Shown one piece after another: positions 1 to 11,890 of a DNA stretch of 64,000 nt (its first letter is position 1; each line of letters starts with the position of its first letter). The DNA lies in NCBI GenBank assembly GCA_031213475.1, contig JARUPZ010000005.1:7560988-7624987 (forward strand). The letters run 5' to 3'. Source of the stretch: Nereocystis luetkeana (Eukaryota > Sar > Phaeophyceae > Laminariales > Laminariaceae). Under the pieces are notes generated by a model. It saw only the letters and a list, made by a program, of their open reading frames with translations, did no database searches and was not told the DNA's origin. The translations under genes and the position numbers were made by a program.

Positions 1-607
1 CCGTAGTGAGCGAACCCGGAACCAAATGATTTGACGCATATATAGTTCGGAGCAAACTCGGATTACGAGTACGTACTGACATTGGAGATCTTGTCATTTG
101 TCAAAGCTGAACTTTGCATTTCATATTGTGTAAAAACAGTTTGTGTTATGTATTTCTTTCTTCGTTTGTCCTGCTTTCCAAAGCATTTTCTAGTATTTTA
201 ATGCATTCAAATGTATTTGAAAACATAAAACGATACCTAGTACCTGGTGCCATCGCCTTTTTCCAAGCGGTTTCCGAGGGAAAAGGCAGCAATCGTGTTC
301 TAATTTACGTTTGGTTTCAGAAAGCGCCCAATTATCAGGGCCAACATCGTTTTCAATAGGCAGAGGCGCTTCCGGCTCGTTCTCGAAGAAACGAACTCGA
401 TCGTACATCGCAGTACATCGTGTTCGCGATCACGATACGATACGATGTTCTGCTGGGGTCCGGGGCATGTGTTCGAGATGCCGGGCTGGACTCATGGCGG
501 TTCCAATCAAGATTACACCGTGATCGTAAAGCACCATACACAACCAAACTCGTAAAAACGCCTGACGAACACAACACAGCCCGCTAGTCCCCTAGCCCCC
601 TCGGCCC
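1..607. other. Non-coding left edge
   Basis: No gene is supported here. Short open frames exist on both strands, but they overlap each other and have no recognisable domain or coding character. A near-match to the dispersed TACCWGGTA motif (TACCTGGTG) lies around 240. The edge may contain regulatory sequence or exons of a gene outside the window, but nothing in the sequence shows it. Confidence 0.4.
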
Positions 608-690
608 GTGCGTGCATCCATGCAGCCTCCGCACTCACCAGTTCAGCTCGGCCGTAGCGGCTGCCGCAGGGTCAGCAGCGTCGGCGGCGG

Positions 691-766
691 GGGAAGCGGG
701 GATAGCCGGAGCGGGGGTAGCGGGGATAGCCGAAGCGGGGGTAGCGGGGGCGGGGGCGGGGGCGGT
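691..766. repeat. GC-rich 24-bp minisatellite
   Basis: Two 24-bp units (starting GCGGGGATAGCC, near 696 and 720) run into a GGGGGC-type hexamer tract ending near 766. Read in one forward frame the tract gives alternating Ala/Gly/Val residues, and in another Gly/Ser. Either could be low-complexity coding, but there is no independent support for a gene around it. Confidence 0.7.
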
Positions 767-1194
767 GGCAGAGGGTGTCGATGGGCGGTACCCCGACGAG
801 TTGACCGCAGTTCCCTGCACACAGGAGTGGCGTGTAGGAGCAACAGCGACGAAAAAGAGGACAAGAGAAAGGGTCAGAGAGAGAGAGTCGAGACGACGGG
901 GGGGTGGGGTGTGCAAATCGTAAACACGCTTATCGCGGCGAGTCTACCGTTAGTTTTCACGGAATGGTCGTCTCCAACAAGGAGGTCGAGGAAAATCCGC
1001 GTAACCCGATGATCGTGTTAGCATCGCCGTCATGCCACTCGCCCGTACACAACACACAGTACGGCAACGAAGGGCGAGGCAAAGCAGGGCAAGAGGTTAC
1101 ATACGCAAACCTCACGCCCGTACGTCACACGACACTCATTAAATCCCTGGTCGCGAGCTCTCATGCAATTCCAAAACTGGCTACGCGACCGCGT

Positions 1195-3102
1195 CTACTT
1201 CGCGTTTCTTACTGTAGAGGGCTCCAACCACACGTAACTCCAACCACGTCGCTTCATCCTCCTCCCCTCCCCCCCTTCTCCCCTTCCTCCCCACCCCCTC
1301 TTTCCTCTTCCCCCCCCCCCCCCCCCCCCACCCACCTGGACCGGATTTCCGGCCATAGCAGCTCCACCGCCGGGGAACCGATCTTCATGCATGCTGAGGA
1401 CGGTCACGACTAGCTCCTGGTGGCACGTGAACCAAGCGGTCTTGGTTTTAAGAAAAGCCATGACTCGCAGCCTTTCCTCCTCCTTCTCTCTCTCCTTCTT
1501 GGCCGCGACCTCGGCTGCCATTCTCTGGGCCAGATCTTTCTGGGCGTTCATATCACGAGAAAACATGGCTCTGAGAGCTCCCTCCGTCTCGCCCACGGCT
1601 TGAACGTGGCGGAGAACGAACGCTTTGTGATCCTCGCGGGCTTTCGTCGCTTCCGCTTCCGCCTTCGCCGTCGCGCGTTCCGCACCCGCGATTCTCAAGG
1701 CTGCCGCCACCGCCGCCTCCCCCGCCGCCGTCGCTGCCTCTGCCTCGAAGTCTTTCTTCGCCGCCGCCACTTCTGCCTCCACTACCGCTGCGGCTTCCTC
1801 CGCTGTCGCGGCTGCTGTCGCTTGCGCTTGAGCCGAAGCGTCCGAAATAATTTTCCGTGCCTTCTCAGTAGCCGCGGCCACGATTTTTTCGGCATCTGCT
1901 CTACTCGCCGCCTGGAGCTCCTCCGCCTCAGCGGCCGCTCTTGACTTGGTCGCCGACTTCTCCATCACCGCTGCTCCCACTCTGGCGTCCAACACCGCTG
2001 CCAAAGCGACACGCCCCCACCTGGCAAAGGCCACGGACTTTCCTCGGTGGAACCCCCGGCGCACCGCCTCTCCGAGCATACGGCAGGCGCGAGCGCGCTG
2101 CTCGTCTTTCTTGACTGCTTGGATGGCCCTATTCGCCGCTTTCTTCGCTGCTTCTATCGCTGTCGCAGACGCCGCCTGGGTCGCCGCCCCTACTCTCTCC
2201 TCTAAATATTGCGCTTCAGTCGCCACTCCCTCCTGAGACGCCGCTACCGCTTCTGCTGCGGCCATTGCCGCCGCTCTTGCTTGCGCTGCAGCCACCGCCG
2301 CTGCCTCTGCCGCCGCTCCCGCCGCCACCGCTGCCGCTGCCGCCGCCGCCCCCCCGCGCTCAAAGCGCCCGTCGAATGGAGCACACGCGTGTGCTGTTTC
2401 GGTCGCCCCATCGATCTGCGCCGAGACTGGGACGGGCAATCCCCCCGCCTCCTCCTTTTCCTTCTCGTACGTCTTCTCCTTGTCCATCTTCTTAGCCTTG
2501 AGTGTGTTGAGCACTGTTCCCAACGAGTCAGCCTGTACCCTGCACGAGCCAATGTTCGCCCCGAGGGCTCGAAGCTTCTCCTCAACGTCAGCCAGGGTGG
2601 GGTGGGCCTCCTCTTCCCTTTCACCGTCAGCTAGATCCGCCATGGTTGTAACTGTCTCTAGCCCTGACAGGATCCCGCCACCCTCGTCGCCTTTTTCAAT
2701 TTCCGCCGCGATTCCGGTGCTCGCCACCCTCCCAGCTGTTCCCCCCCCCGCACACCCCGCGGTTGATCCCGGAGTACCCCCCGGCTTGACGTTCGCCGCA
2801 ATCCCCGCCTTGCCCTCCGCATTGGACTCTGTGTTGGTAGCTGCGTTGTATTCGACCCTAGCACTCCCGACAATAGCCTTCGCCTTGGACTTGGCAGCGG
2901 ACTCCGCATCCCTAGCCGCCGCCGCCGCCGCCGCTCGGGCGGCAATGGTGGAAGCGAATTCATGCAGGTAGTAAGCCCGGACTTCCTCAGAGAGCGTGAA
3001 CTCGCCGTCGTCATCGCCCAGGTCAAGCGAAAACAAGTCGTCCATGTCTTCCAGGGCGTCGCTGTCGATAGGATCGTCGATTAATTCCTGATCCAGGACC
3101 AT
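1195..3102 (-). CDS. Alanine-rich coiled-coil protein, unknown function
   Basis: Open minus-strand frame of 635 codons from the ATG at 3100-3102. I chose this start because it opens directly into a coherent acidic segment (residues about 3-35, many Asp/Glu/Leu). The frame stays open upstream to 3438, where an ATG (3274-3276) begins a hydrophobic stretch with polypyrimidine tracts ending in CAG, so an intron or a longer N-terminus is possible. After the acidic part the protein is extremely Ala-rich. Its second half has long Ala/Glu/Lys/Arg runs typical of a continuous alpha-helical coiled coil, ending with basic-acidic heptads and a short hydrophobic segment. A motif of the form FHRGKSVAFARW resembles the F..W pattern of SFI1/centrin-binding helices, but this is weak. 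The final Gly-rich and basic tail is encoded by a C-homopolymer tract on the forward strand and may be non-coding. Function and cellular location cannot be assigned. Confidence 0.6.
   Translation of the reverse strand: MVLDQELIDDPIDSDALEDMDDLFSLDLGDDDGEFTLSEEVRAYYLHEFASTIAARAAAAAAARDAESAAKSKAKAIVGSARVEYNAATNTESNAEGKAGIAANVKPGGTPGSTAGCAGGGTAGRVASTGIAAEIEKGDEGGGILSGLETVTTMADLADGEREEEAHPTLADVEEKLRALGANIGSCRVQADSLGTVLNTLKAKKMDKEKTYEKEKEEAGGLPVPVSAQIDGATETAHACAPFDGRFERGGAAAAAAAVAAGAAAEAAAVAAAQARAAAMAAAEAVAASQEGVATEAQYLEERVGAATQAASATAIEAAKKAANRAIQAVKKDEQRARACRMLGEAVRRGFHRGKSVAFARWGRVALAAVLDARVGAAVMEKSATKSRAAAEAEELQAASRADAEKIVAAATEKARKIISDASAQAQATAAATAEEAAAVVEAEVAAAKKDFEAEAATAAGEAAVAAALRIAGAERATAKAEAEATKAREDHKAFVLRHVQAVGETEGALRAMFSRDMNAQKDLAQRMAAEVAAKKEREKEEERLRVMAFLKTKTAWFTCHQELVVTVLSMHEDRFPGGGAAMAGNPVQVGGGGGGGGRGKRGWGGRGEGGEGRRMKRRGWSYVWLEPSTVRNAK
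1310..1329. repeat. C20 homopolymer
   Basis: Uninterrupted run of 20 cytosines on the + strand, within the 3' part of the minus-strand Ala-rich frame, where it would encode polyglycine. Similar runs recur at 5100, 6156, 7048, 7991, 20495, 20543 and 54757. Confidence 0.9.
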
Positions 3103-3438
3103 TTCGCACAGGTCTATGTCGCTTATCTTTGTAGCACGGGGCGGTAAGACGAGCGGAGGGGGGGGAGTGGACGCAACGTGCGGGACTAGGCAGGGGAACA
3201 GGAAGGATCGAAATAAGGCTGAAAGAAACACGGAAATACGACGTAAAAAGCGTGGAAAGAAGAACAAGAACTGCATTTTTTGTTGTGTGTCCCAAGCACG
3301 TGCAGCACATGCAAGGGGACGCTTGCTAATAATTGTACGCCGGGTACGGGGCTCTCGGCATCCTTTGAGCATTTTGCACATGTCGGTGTTTACAATCACT
3401 GCGTGTTTGTTTTGGGGGTGGGCCGTAATGAATCGCAC

Positions 3439-4465
3439 ACCGTTGCACTAGCTCTGAAACATTCCCCCACATCTAAGAACACTATCGGGGTAAATTCCTA
3501 TTTCGCGTTGGGAGGAATTGTGGTGTGCAGAGGTATGAGTATCTGCCCTGGTTGCATTTAAGCATCACGCTGGATGAAGGGGGGCTACGACCTCAAATTT
3601 TGGGGCGTGATGCTCTACCATTAACAATAACTACTGAACCGTTTTCAGCCTAATGTCGGCGTATTTCCATGCTCAGCAAGGGCGATGCAAACGCCTAGCA
3701 AGGGCAAAACAACGTTTATTTATGTATACCACCGCTTGAACCGAAACCGAGGGCGTAGATCATCAGTCCGCGGATCACTAAACACAGCGAGCGCGGTTCC
3801 ACCGGAAGGGAGTAAGTCCCTTGAGTATGCTTCAAGGCCAGGTAAAAGGGCAAGGGGTCCCTAAGTACACCCCATAGAATGCACACAAGAACTGGGGGGA
3901 TGAGGAGAAAGCAGCAACTTTGATTTGACCAGAATGGTATCCTTACACGGGGGTGTGTGTGTCTGGACGATAAATCGGCGACGGTCGTACTTTTTGTCGT
4001 GGGCGGAAATCATTAAGGCCTGCTCGTGCGACGAAGTAGCGACGTCTTCGCGAAAAATCTGTTAGCATCACAGATACAATAACAGCGCTTGTTTGTAATG
4101 ACGGAAAACGTACACTAATCAGCAAACAAAGTACTGTACTTGTACGTACGGCAGAATGGGCCCGCCACGGTTCGAAGTCGTTTTGTGCCCGCCCGCCAAA
4201 AAACCCAACCGGAGGCCATCGTGAGAGGTTTCCAGCCTACCAGGTATGATATATTCACAATCACTCCAAGCCGAAGCTGTAAAGTTTGCGCATCAACAAC
4301 GGTAACGTCTTACAATACCCAAGAGTTTTGGTGGGTGGACAGGTGGTAAACCCGCTAGAAAGCAAATTCGAGACGTGGGGAGTTAACTCGCCCGCTGCTT
4401 TTTTCATTATCGCGTTTCCCATCGGGCGATGCGTATCATACATTACGAAGGTATTTACCCACAAC
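3439..4465. other. Intergenic, no gene seen
   Basis: No convincing coding region. It contains one TACCAGGTA motif at 4238-4246 and ends at the nested MITE. Short overlapping open frames on both strands look random. Confidence 0.4.
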
Positions 4466-4467
4466 TA

Positions 4468-4668
4468 TTACGGGGGACCATAACTAGTAGGACCAAATAG
4501 TGTTATTACGGGGGGCCATAGTTAATAGGACCTATGGTATACATAAAAACCTCTATATTTAACCGTTTTCACTAACAATATTTGGTCCTATTAACTATGG
4601 CCCCCCGTAATAGTAAAAATGGTTGAATATCTATAGGTGTTTATGTATACCATAGGCGTCCCCCGTAA
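4468..4668 (-). mobile_element. 105-bp TA MITE (family 1), outer copy split by a second copy
   Basis: The left arm starts TTACGGGGGACCATA after TA (4466-4467). It runs to 4505, is interrupted by another member of the same family, and resumes at 4613 with the complementary arm, ending CCCCCGTAA before TA (4669-4670). The orientation is opposite to that of the inner copy. The right terminal repeat has lost about 15 bases compared with the other copies. It is non-coding and non-autonomous; the transposase source is not in the window. Confidence 0.85.
4506..4610 (+). mobile_element. 105-bp TA MITE (family 1), inner copy
   Basis: A complete 105-bp element with terminal inverted repeats of about 30 bp beginning TTACGGGGGGCC. 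It is flanked by TA at 4504-4505 and 4611-4612. It sits at a TA inside the outer family member, where other copies read TGTTAGTAAAA without interruption. This shows insertion with a TA target duplication, the hallmark of the Tc1/mariner (Stowaway-like) group. Confidence 0.92.
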
Positions 4669-6155
4669 TAGCCACGCAGAGAGGGTGGTGGAAAAGCACA
4701 GCGAAGAAATGGTGGGATACGGTGAAGGGCAAGAGGGACAGGAGGAGGAGAACGCGCCAATAGCTGACGCAAGGTTTTACACCGTGAAGAAAAACTATGT
4801 CTTCAATTTTTTTCTTTTCTTGCTTTTTTTTTGCTTTGTCATGCCAATGTTGTTATATTCAAGATGTCGGTTTCGTACCGATTTTTACTGTACCTGGTAT
4901 GAAAAACAAACTGGCTTTCACCGTGAAAAGTCCTAGGAAGAATAATGAACAATGGCGTTTTCGTGTCGTTCTCGGCCTCATCTAGTTGAGGCTCATGCTT
5001 GCAGAAACCTATGTCATTAACAAAAACGCGAAGAAGAGGAAAATAAAAAACAGAGGTCCGCATCTGATACAGTTGGGGCTAGATTTAGAAACGTGATCAC
5101 CCCCCCCCCCCCCGCGTGCGCGCGCTCCATCCCCCGAAAACAAATCCGGCAGAAATAAAAAACCAGGATGTGCGAAAGGTGTAGCGGGTGTTCGTACAGA
5201 TGTAGCGATTGATTACCCGGGTGTTACAATATTGATCAGGTGTTCCCTGCATCCGGGTGTGCTTTCGAAAAATACTAAGGTAGATAAAATACATACACGC
5301 TTCCTCTCGCACATATGTCCCACGCTGTGTCTTTCCGTGTTTTCGTATCGTTTCGTCCGGTTGCCCTGCCTTTTGTGTCCCGTTCTGTTCACCCCCCCCA
5401 CCCACGCGGGACTAAGGGCAATTATTATCGGAGGCCTTTTCCCCATAATAGCCATATTTTGTTCGCGCTATTTTCGTAGTCTTCCAGATTTTCCTGGTTC
5501 GTTTTTCCAAATATGTGAAATTCAACTTTCCTGGTTTTCTTGCTTGTGGAGAGTTTCACAAATTGGGACAGAACACCTCCCTATCTTGATGCATATCTCC
5601 AATTAATTCCAAACTTTGGAAATTCTGGGCGAAAAAACTCTCCTAGGCTCAAAATGAGCGTGAGCAGTTTTAATTTCTAATAGTGCGCCATGTTTCCTTA
5701 TTCTGGGGGGCATCGACGAGTCGGTGGCCTGCCCACCCGAAGAGAGGATACGGACGAGGCCGGTGTTCCCATCGGTATGGATGACGACACAATCGATCGC
5801 ATTCACGCTGCTGTCTGGAGCATCCCGGGCTGCACACCTCCCCAACATTTGTCTTCGCTCTAAGTAGCGGCCGACAGGAGCGCGGAGCGCCTCCTAAACG
5901 CGCCAAACTCAGCGGTCCCAGCTACCGCTAGTACCGGAACGATCATGCTGGTCTGGGATGGTTCACACCCCGCGAACTCGCTCGATAGTGCCATACGTAG
6001 TCCATGTCTACGATACCATATGTATACCTCGTCTCCGTCTCTCTCTCTTCTTCGGTCGGACATATGATCGACTCGTCCACGTATGTTAGGTTCAGGTCCT
6101 TGCTGTATAGATCGAAGTCAATTGGTTCCGCGTGCCGGGGGGTAGTGTGTGTGGC

Positions 6156-6175
6156 GGGGGGGGGGGGGGGGGGGG
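6156..6175. repeat. G20 homopolymer
   Basis: Twenty consecutive guanines on the + strand; a strong candidate for G-quadruplex formation and for sequencing or replication slippage. Confidence 0.9.
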
Positions 6176-8946
6176 ATGGAAAACGAGGGGGGGCGCACGG
6201 AACGTGGCAAGGTAAAGCAACGGCAAGCAACAAAACTAAACACGAAGTGTCGCGTGAAAAAAAGCCCGGAGAAGACAGCAACAAATATTTACTGCAATGT
6301 TCATCTCTACTTCGGTTTCTTCGAAGCTCCTCGGGTGCGGCGGACGCATTTGAAGATTATTAATTCCACCATATCGGGTACATGTGCACATGTTTATATA
6401 TTCTCCACTCCGTTTGCACCTTCGCACGCGCTGGTGTTGGTGTCTGCCTACGACATATCTGTTTCTTCGGGGCGTGGTAGCAGGTACGTATACAGATGAA
6501 CTTCGTGAAAACCCAACCTAAACCGGAACCCTAAAGCCCTCTCCAACACTAAAAAACATTGTTGTATTTGCAATTGAGCTTCACCCAGGGTTAAGAGGGG
6601 CTGAGAGATGCAACATGTAGCCTTGGGGTGTCCTCCGCCCTGATAACAAAGCATACCCCACAACACAAAAAAGGTGCCGCCGAGCAATCAACATTAAACG
6701 TTTGTAATCAGCATACATCAGTGCAGTGCTAAATTATATCGTGCAGATAAATTAGTTCGAAACCGACGGCGTACATAACCGCTGCTGGTATTGTTCTTGC
6801 CGCTGCTGTGTCTTCTACTATGTAGTGTCTGATAATGCTTCATAGAGGGCTTTAACGTTGATCACCCGTAAGCATTCACATTCCCAAAAAGAGGAAGAAC
6901 AACCAAGGGAAAAGAAAACGAAACAGCGAAACTAACGCATGCACGATGTCTAACTCGCTTCTGTACGTACCCAGTCCGTCTCGAAATATTTGTTGTTCTG
7001 CCGAGAAGTACCATCAGGCACAGCGAGAGTAGTTACCGTTGCCGCCGCCCCCCCCCCCCCCCCCAAAAAAAAATCTCTTCGCACTCAGCCACGCCTCATT
7101 GCTGTTTTACCGTGAGGCGCGCAAGCGTGAAGCTCGAGCCAATTTTTTTTTTCCCGCTGGAATGCGAACGAATTTATGAGTTACACGACGCCCCCCCCAA
7201 AAATGGGACTCCTTCCAAGATGGACGAAACAGACATTGCTTCATTATGTTTGGATTCTCGGCCGCCGAATTCCCTACCTGGTACTCTCCTCGCACTTGAT
7301 TTCGACCACCAGATTTCATTCCGTGCTTGACCTTAAAGGGATGATGATACGACCGCCTATAGAAATTAACGAAACAGGGACCTGCGTCTTACGTTGCGTT
7401 TGCCATCGACAATGTGCGCCATGGATAAGCTCGGAAATCGATCACCGCTATAAAATTTCCCAGAAAACCGAAGAAAACCAAGGTAAACCAAGGAAAGAAG
7501 CCCGCCTGAACGTTGTCTTAACACTCCATTGTAAGGCTACACCCAGCTTAACATCGATCCAACACATTTTTTGTTGACGATACTGCGTACCAGGGTAACA
7601 GTGAAAAAAAAACCGGTAGGCGCAGCAACAGGGCAGGACCATCGTGACGGGAGGGGCGGGGGGGGGTGCTACTTTTCTTTCCTCGGCTTACCTCGTACAC
7701 GGCGGCGGCCATCTCGCCAGTCTCCTCGGCCGGTGGTGTCGTCTTTCCCGGGTTACTAGCTGTCGGTGAAGTCCCTGTTGAAGACACGCAGCTATTTGTT
7801 CTGGACCCCCTTGTCCGTGAGAGGTCTGCTATATCCAAGCAGCAAGGAGAGTCGTCATCTGAAACGGATCCGTCGCGAGGAAGAAGCGGAGGCGGGAAGG
7901 GAGGTCCTCATATATATGCTGATAGCAAGTACGGGGATTTTATTGATGTTCTTGTCATTCGGGCATTTTTTAGCATAACTATTTTAGTTGCCCCCCCCCC
8001 CCCCCCACCCCCCGGCTCCGTCTCGAAAGGGATGCGTGAGCAATGGTCAAATGACCAAGGCACGCTACAAGTAAGTACCGCCCCCGCCCGCCCCCGCCCG
8101 GCAATGTCCAGCTCAGATCTCGATGCCTCATAAGCCAGTGGGGAAGAAAAACAAAACGCTTACCAGGTATCTGCTTTGTCAGGATTATCACGTTGTTCTT
8201 GTCGGCGGATGATGTGTCCAGGATATCGATCATTCCTCCCGTTCGCATGCATGCGCAATACAGCTGTGTACTTCCTGCGATTCATCACTGTCCTCAATTC
8301 TGATCGCCACGTGTTACGCATCACGTTGCATGCCATTCGACAGCAACAACAGCAGCAAGAAGCTTGCACGAAATAAAATACATCGATCAACCGGCGGCAA
8401 ACATTAAGTAAGTGTACATTAGTAGGATGCGCAGTGCTAACATTGAGGGCAGTGGGGGGGGAAAGGGGTGGGGGGTGGGTGCGATCAGGCGCTGGCCAAT
8501 CAGAAGGAAGACCAGGAAGCCTTTTCCTTAGTGCAATATTTCGTGTGCCCATCAATGGCTCAAAAGGCGTATGAACCTCTTTTTTTGCGTTCTCCCTAGG
8601 TTGTTGGTATGGCCTCCTTGTTTTTTAATTTTTAGTTTCTTGTTTCCTGTTGTTGTTGTTGTGTTTTCTCTTTTCTTCCTAAGTAACTATCGACTATCAT
8701 ATCATACGATAAGAGGGATGGAGGTTTTAATTGGAACCTGCTTTCGGCAGAGACACGAACGTAATACTGCTGCTGCAGTATCATATCGTACGGAGTATCA
8801 ACCAGGTAGTAACTACGAGCGAGCGAAGCACGAGAATGTGATTAACACGACCACCTACAATCAATTTAGCGGCCCTTTTTTGCCGCGGAGGGCAGAGATT
8901 TTAGATTTTGCCACTTAATTATTCGAAAAACTGGTTGTGGGTCATT

Positions 8947-9006
8947 GTAATAATAATAGTACTACTACTGTTTGTATTAATACTACTACTATTAATACTG
9001 CTGCTT
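8947..9006. repeat. TAA/TAC/TGC trinucleotide tract
   Basis: Imperfect trinucleotide array (TAATAATAATAG, then TACTACTAC repeats, then CTGCTGC). It includes the ACTATTAATA motif seen at other sites in the window. Non-coding microsatellite. Confidence 0.7.
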
Positions 9007-9569
9007 GCAGCTGTGTACGAGGCGAACATGAGCAAAGCTGTGAACCCAGCCCTGCGATATAATAAGCCGATTGCACACACACATACACACATACATACAT
9101 GCTCAATCAACCATTGCTTAGCACTGTTAGCCCCCTTGTCTATTATTGTCTCGTACCAGGTATCAGGTAGGTATCAGACACAGCAGCAAGCCGTGAGAGT
9201 GGTGGTGTGCGCCAACACTACTTGTTTATATACCAGGTATATTATGTTCGTGTGTGCCAGCCATGTTTGTTTGTGTGTGCCAACTATTATTATTAATGCG
9301 AGTAGTATTTTTGAAAATTGACGATAAAAAAGGAAACAATTTCAGCAACAACGGGCAACAACTGCGTGATTGGTGATTGGGGGGACGATAAGATATAACT
9401 TGGCGTCCGACTAACGGCAAGGCAAGTATTAACAGGAGTCAGTCGTATCCGTTATCCGTGCTTCTGGGCGCTCATGCTGCTCATAGATGGTTGAAAACTC
9501 CAAATTTGTACACACGTAACTCGTTGTATTGGTCGTTTTCTCGAGGCCCCAACGCCCTATTATTCTGCC

Positions 9570-9608
9570 TACCAGGTACCCTGGTATAACAATACCTGGT
9601 ACCTGGTA
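9570..9608. repeat. Cluster of chained TACCWGGTA motifs
   Basis: Within 39 bp: TACCAGGTA (9570), the variant TACCCTGGTA overlapping it by TA (9577), then two chained TACCTGGTA units (9593 and 9600) sharing a TA. Such chains fit repeated insertion of a 7-bp unit at the TA that a previous unit supplied. Confidence 0.85.
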
Positions 9609-9835
9609 GTTTATATGAATAGTACGTATTAGTTAATACACGCGTACTCCTTTTTTAACCCGAGTGAAGTCCATGGTCCCATTATTGCTTGTACGAGTAT
9701 ACGTACGTAGATACCTCGAAGCCGGAGGGCAAGGAAATCCGCACCGTCCAACCGAGAACCTCTTTGCTTCGAAGTATATTATGCGTTGTTCTTTGTTGCA
9801 ACACCTCCCACCAGCGCGCACGCACACAGCAGATA

Positions 9836-9861
9836 CTACTGCTGCTGCTGCTGCTGCTGCT
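9836..9861. repeat. (CTG)n microsatellite
   Basis: Eight consecutive CTG triplets on the + strand after TACTA. No surrounding coding evidence. Confidence 0.85.
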
Positions 9862-10306
9862 CACGACGATTCCAATGAGTTCGAAATAACATCAGATATC
9901 CACCAGCGTCGCGATTCCCATTATTAGTAAGAACGCGAGATGAGACGTGCCCTACTTTGAGCTACAGATTAAAAATAGTTGTCTTCAGTCACTACCTACC
10001 CTGGTACCAGTACTAAATAAAAAGTTGTACGTACCTGGTATGGCGTACCAGTATGATATACCTGGTAAGCTCTACTGCCCACAGCAAGGATTCTCGGAAG
10101 AATGAGAGAACGTGAGTTTTGTACGTACGTAAGAAGTTTAGCCAATCAGATGAATGCGATGTTTCACGATAGCATGAATCGTAGCCCTTGGTAAATCATG
10201 AAATACACCTTGTCTGGTACGTAGCCGCAACCTACACGCAACAGCGCCGTGAAGCAGAGGCAACGCTACAGGTCCAAGGCGTGATACAGACTAGTTTGAG
10301 TTCGGG

Positions 10307-10498
10307 ATGCCCGACGAGAGCAGGTCGCCGGAGGCCGAGGCCAACGCGGCTACTTCGGCGCGAGGTGTCCAGGCTGCGTTGTTTGCTGCGCAAACACAAG
10401 CGAAGGCGAATGCTCATGCTGCTGTAACTACAACTGCTGTGCAAGCGGAGGTCGACGAACGCCGTGCTGGACGAACCGAAGCCGAGGCTCACCATTAA
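10307..10498 (+). CDS. Possible small Ala/Glu-rich ORF
   Basis: Open frame of 63 codons starting ATGCCCGACGAG and ending at a TAA. The composition (Ala, Glu, Arg, Thr) is more protein-like than in the surrounding frames and recalls the Ala-rich gene at the left end. It has no recognised domain and could be an exon or chance. No neighbouring exon was identified. Confidence 0.2.
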   Translation: MPDESRSPEAEANAATSARGVQAALFAAQTQAKANAHAAVTTTAVQAEVDERRAGRTEAEAHH

Positions 10499-10650
10499 TC
10501 GTGGTATTTAATAGTATGCCCGTTTGAGCCGAGAGTTAAGATCCAGTACGTCGTATCTGCTTGAAGAACAATGTGCAAAACTCCATGCGCAAGAACAAGT
10601 TTCAAATCCCATACGTACGTACCGATACGTGCCTGGTACCAGGTACCGTG

Positions 10651-11890
10651 GGTTGTTGTTCTCGCATTAACTCTCTGACGAAGGAGTCCGTGGTCACACA
10701 AAGGTGCTGGAGCCCTAGGAAGATCCGAAAAACAAAAAAAAACGAAAATTCGGCTGCCTCAAAATACACGAGACGGAAAAAGCGCACACAAGATAAAACC
10801 AATGTGCAAAACTGAACTATAATAACATGGCCGCGGGTATATCCTCTCAACTATAATATAGAAGAGTACCCCCGTTCCCACCACTAACCAACTCGTGGCT
10901 GCTGACTACAGCGGATGCTGTCTGAAGTGCTGCCTGCACCGTACGAAACGCACGGTAGTCGTGAAAACGAAAGAGGAACACACCTGCCTGCTATCTGGAG
11001 TGCTGTCAGAGTGAAGACTCGCGGATATGCAGTGAAAAAAGGAGCAATCGAACCTTACTGCCACACGAATATCAACGATCGCCATCTCTTCCTGGACTGT
11101 CTGACACAAAAAGGTGCAGCACAGTTATGATACCACGTCCCTGATAGTTGCGTAGGTTATTCCCCATGAAGGGTATACAACTCGTTAAACTACAAAAACC
11201 AGTGACGAGTACCGGTAGATACTATTCTGCCTCGTGAAAAACAAAACCAGGAAAAAACTAACTATGACTGCTTCTCTCGTGATGATAGTGTGCGCGCAAA
11301 TCATGGGTCTCCATGCACCGTCTTCCTGCCGCTCTTCATGGCCGCATCATCGCCTTGGCCCAATCCACCCGCTCCTTTGCGCGTGCACTCGTTGCCATTC
11401 CCTTCCAGTCGTTTCCCTTTCTCCGTCATCCTGAAAAACAAAATGCTCCTCGCACTTGCGGTTCTGATCTGGGAAATAAAAATTCTCGCGCAGGGGGAGG
11501 TCAATCCGTCTCTTCCCCGCACGTCGACGCTCAGTCTCCCTCCTCCCTCGTCGTCGAATCCAGCCTCCTACCGGCGCAATAGACTGTGCCGTAGTGTGGC
11601 CTGTGGTGGCGCCTGCCTCCGCGCATGGACACCCCGATTGAGCATTGCTGCTCTGCCGCAGCTGCCTAAAAAGACGCGCGAATCGTAGGTCTCCGTGCCT
11701 GACGCACCACGTACGACCCAACTCTACTGCCGCCTGAGCCTCGCGGCCACAGGCAGCAGCAAGAAGGTATCACTCCTTGAGGGTGAGTCCGGCCTTACAC
11801 CCGCCAGAAAGACCTACCCCACTCGCTATTAGCCTGATAGGGCATGCCTCGCAGCATTCCTTGCCGAGGCAGCGAGGGGAACGGAAGTAT
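10651..11890 (-). mobile_element. 1.24-kb retroposon (R1), copy a
   Basis: Inverted relative of 23704-24943; similarity can be followed along the whole length (for example the segment around GAGTCCGGCCTTACACCC at 11788 and its complement near 23800). Read on the minus strand, the last ~60 bases (GAGTTAATGCGAGAACAACA) resemble the 3' end of the LINE at 12.9 kb, including the short AAC tail. This suggests a non-autonomous or truncated element that uses the LINE machinery. Stops are frequent in all frames of both copies, so no protein is expected. Target duplications could not be identified for this copy. Confidence 0.65.

Larger units (their letters stand above)
4671..10306. other. Long repeat-rich intergenic region
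   Basis: No gene can be supported. It holds several C/G homopolymer runs (C14 at 5100, G20 at 6156, C17 followed by A9 at 7048, C16 at 7991), TACCWGGTA motifs, and AT-rich trinucleotide tracts near 8.95 kb. Open frames are short, overlap on both strands and end in low-complexity sequence. Exons of an intron-containing gene would be missed by this reading. Confidence 0.4.

Noticed and set aside
10654..11856. R1 as a solo LTR (begins TG and ends CA)
   Set aside because: The empty-site comparison puts the borders elsewhere (23704-24943), with a 7-bp duplication and an A-rich tail, which fits a retroposon better.
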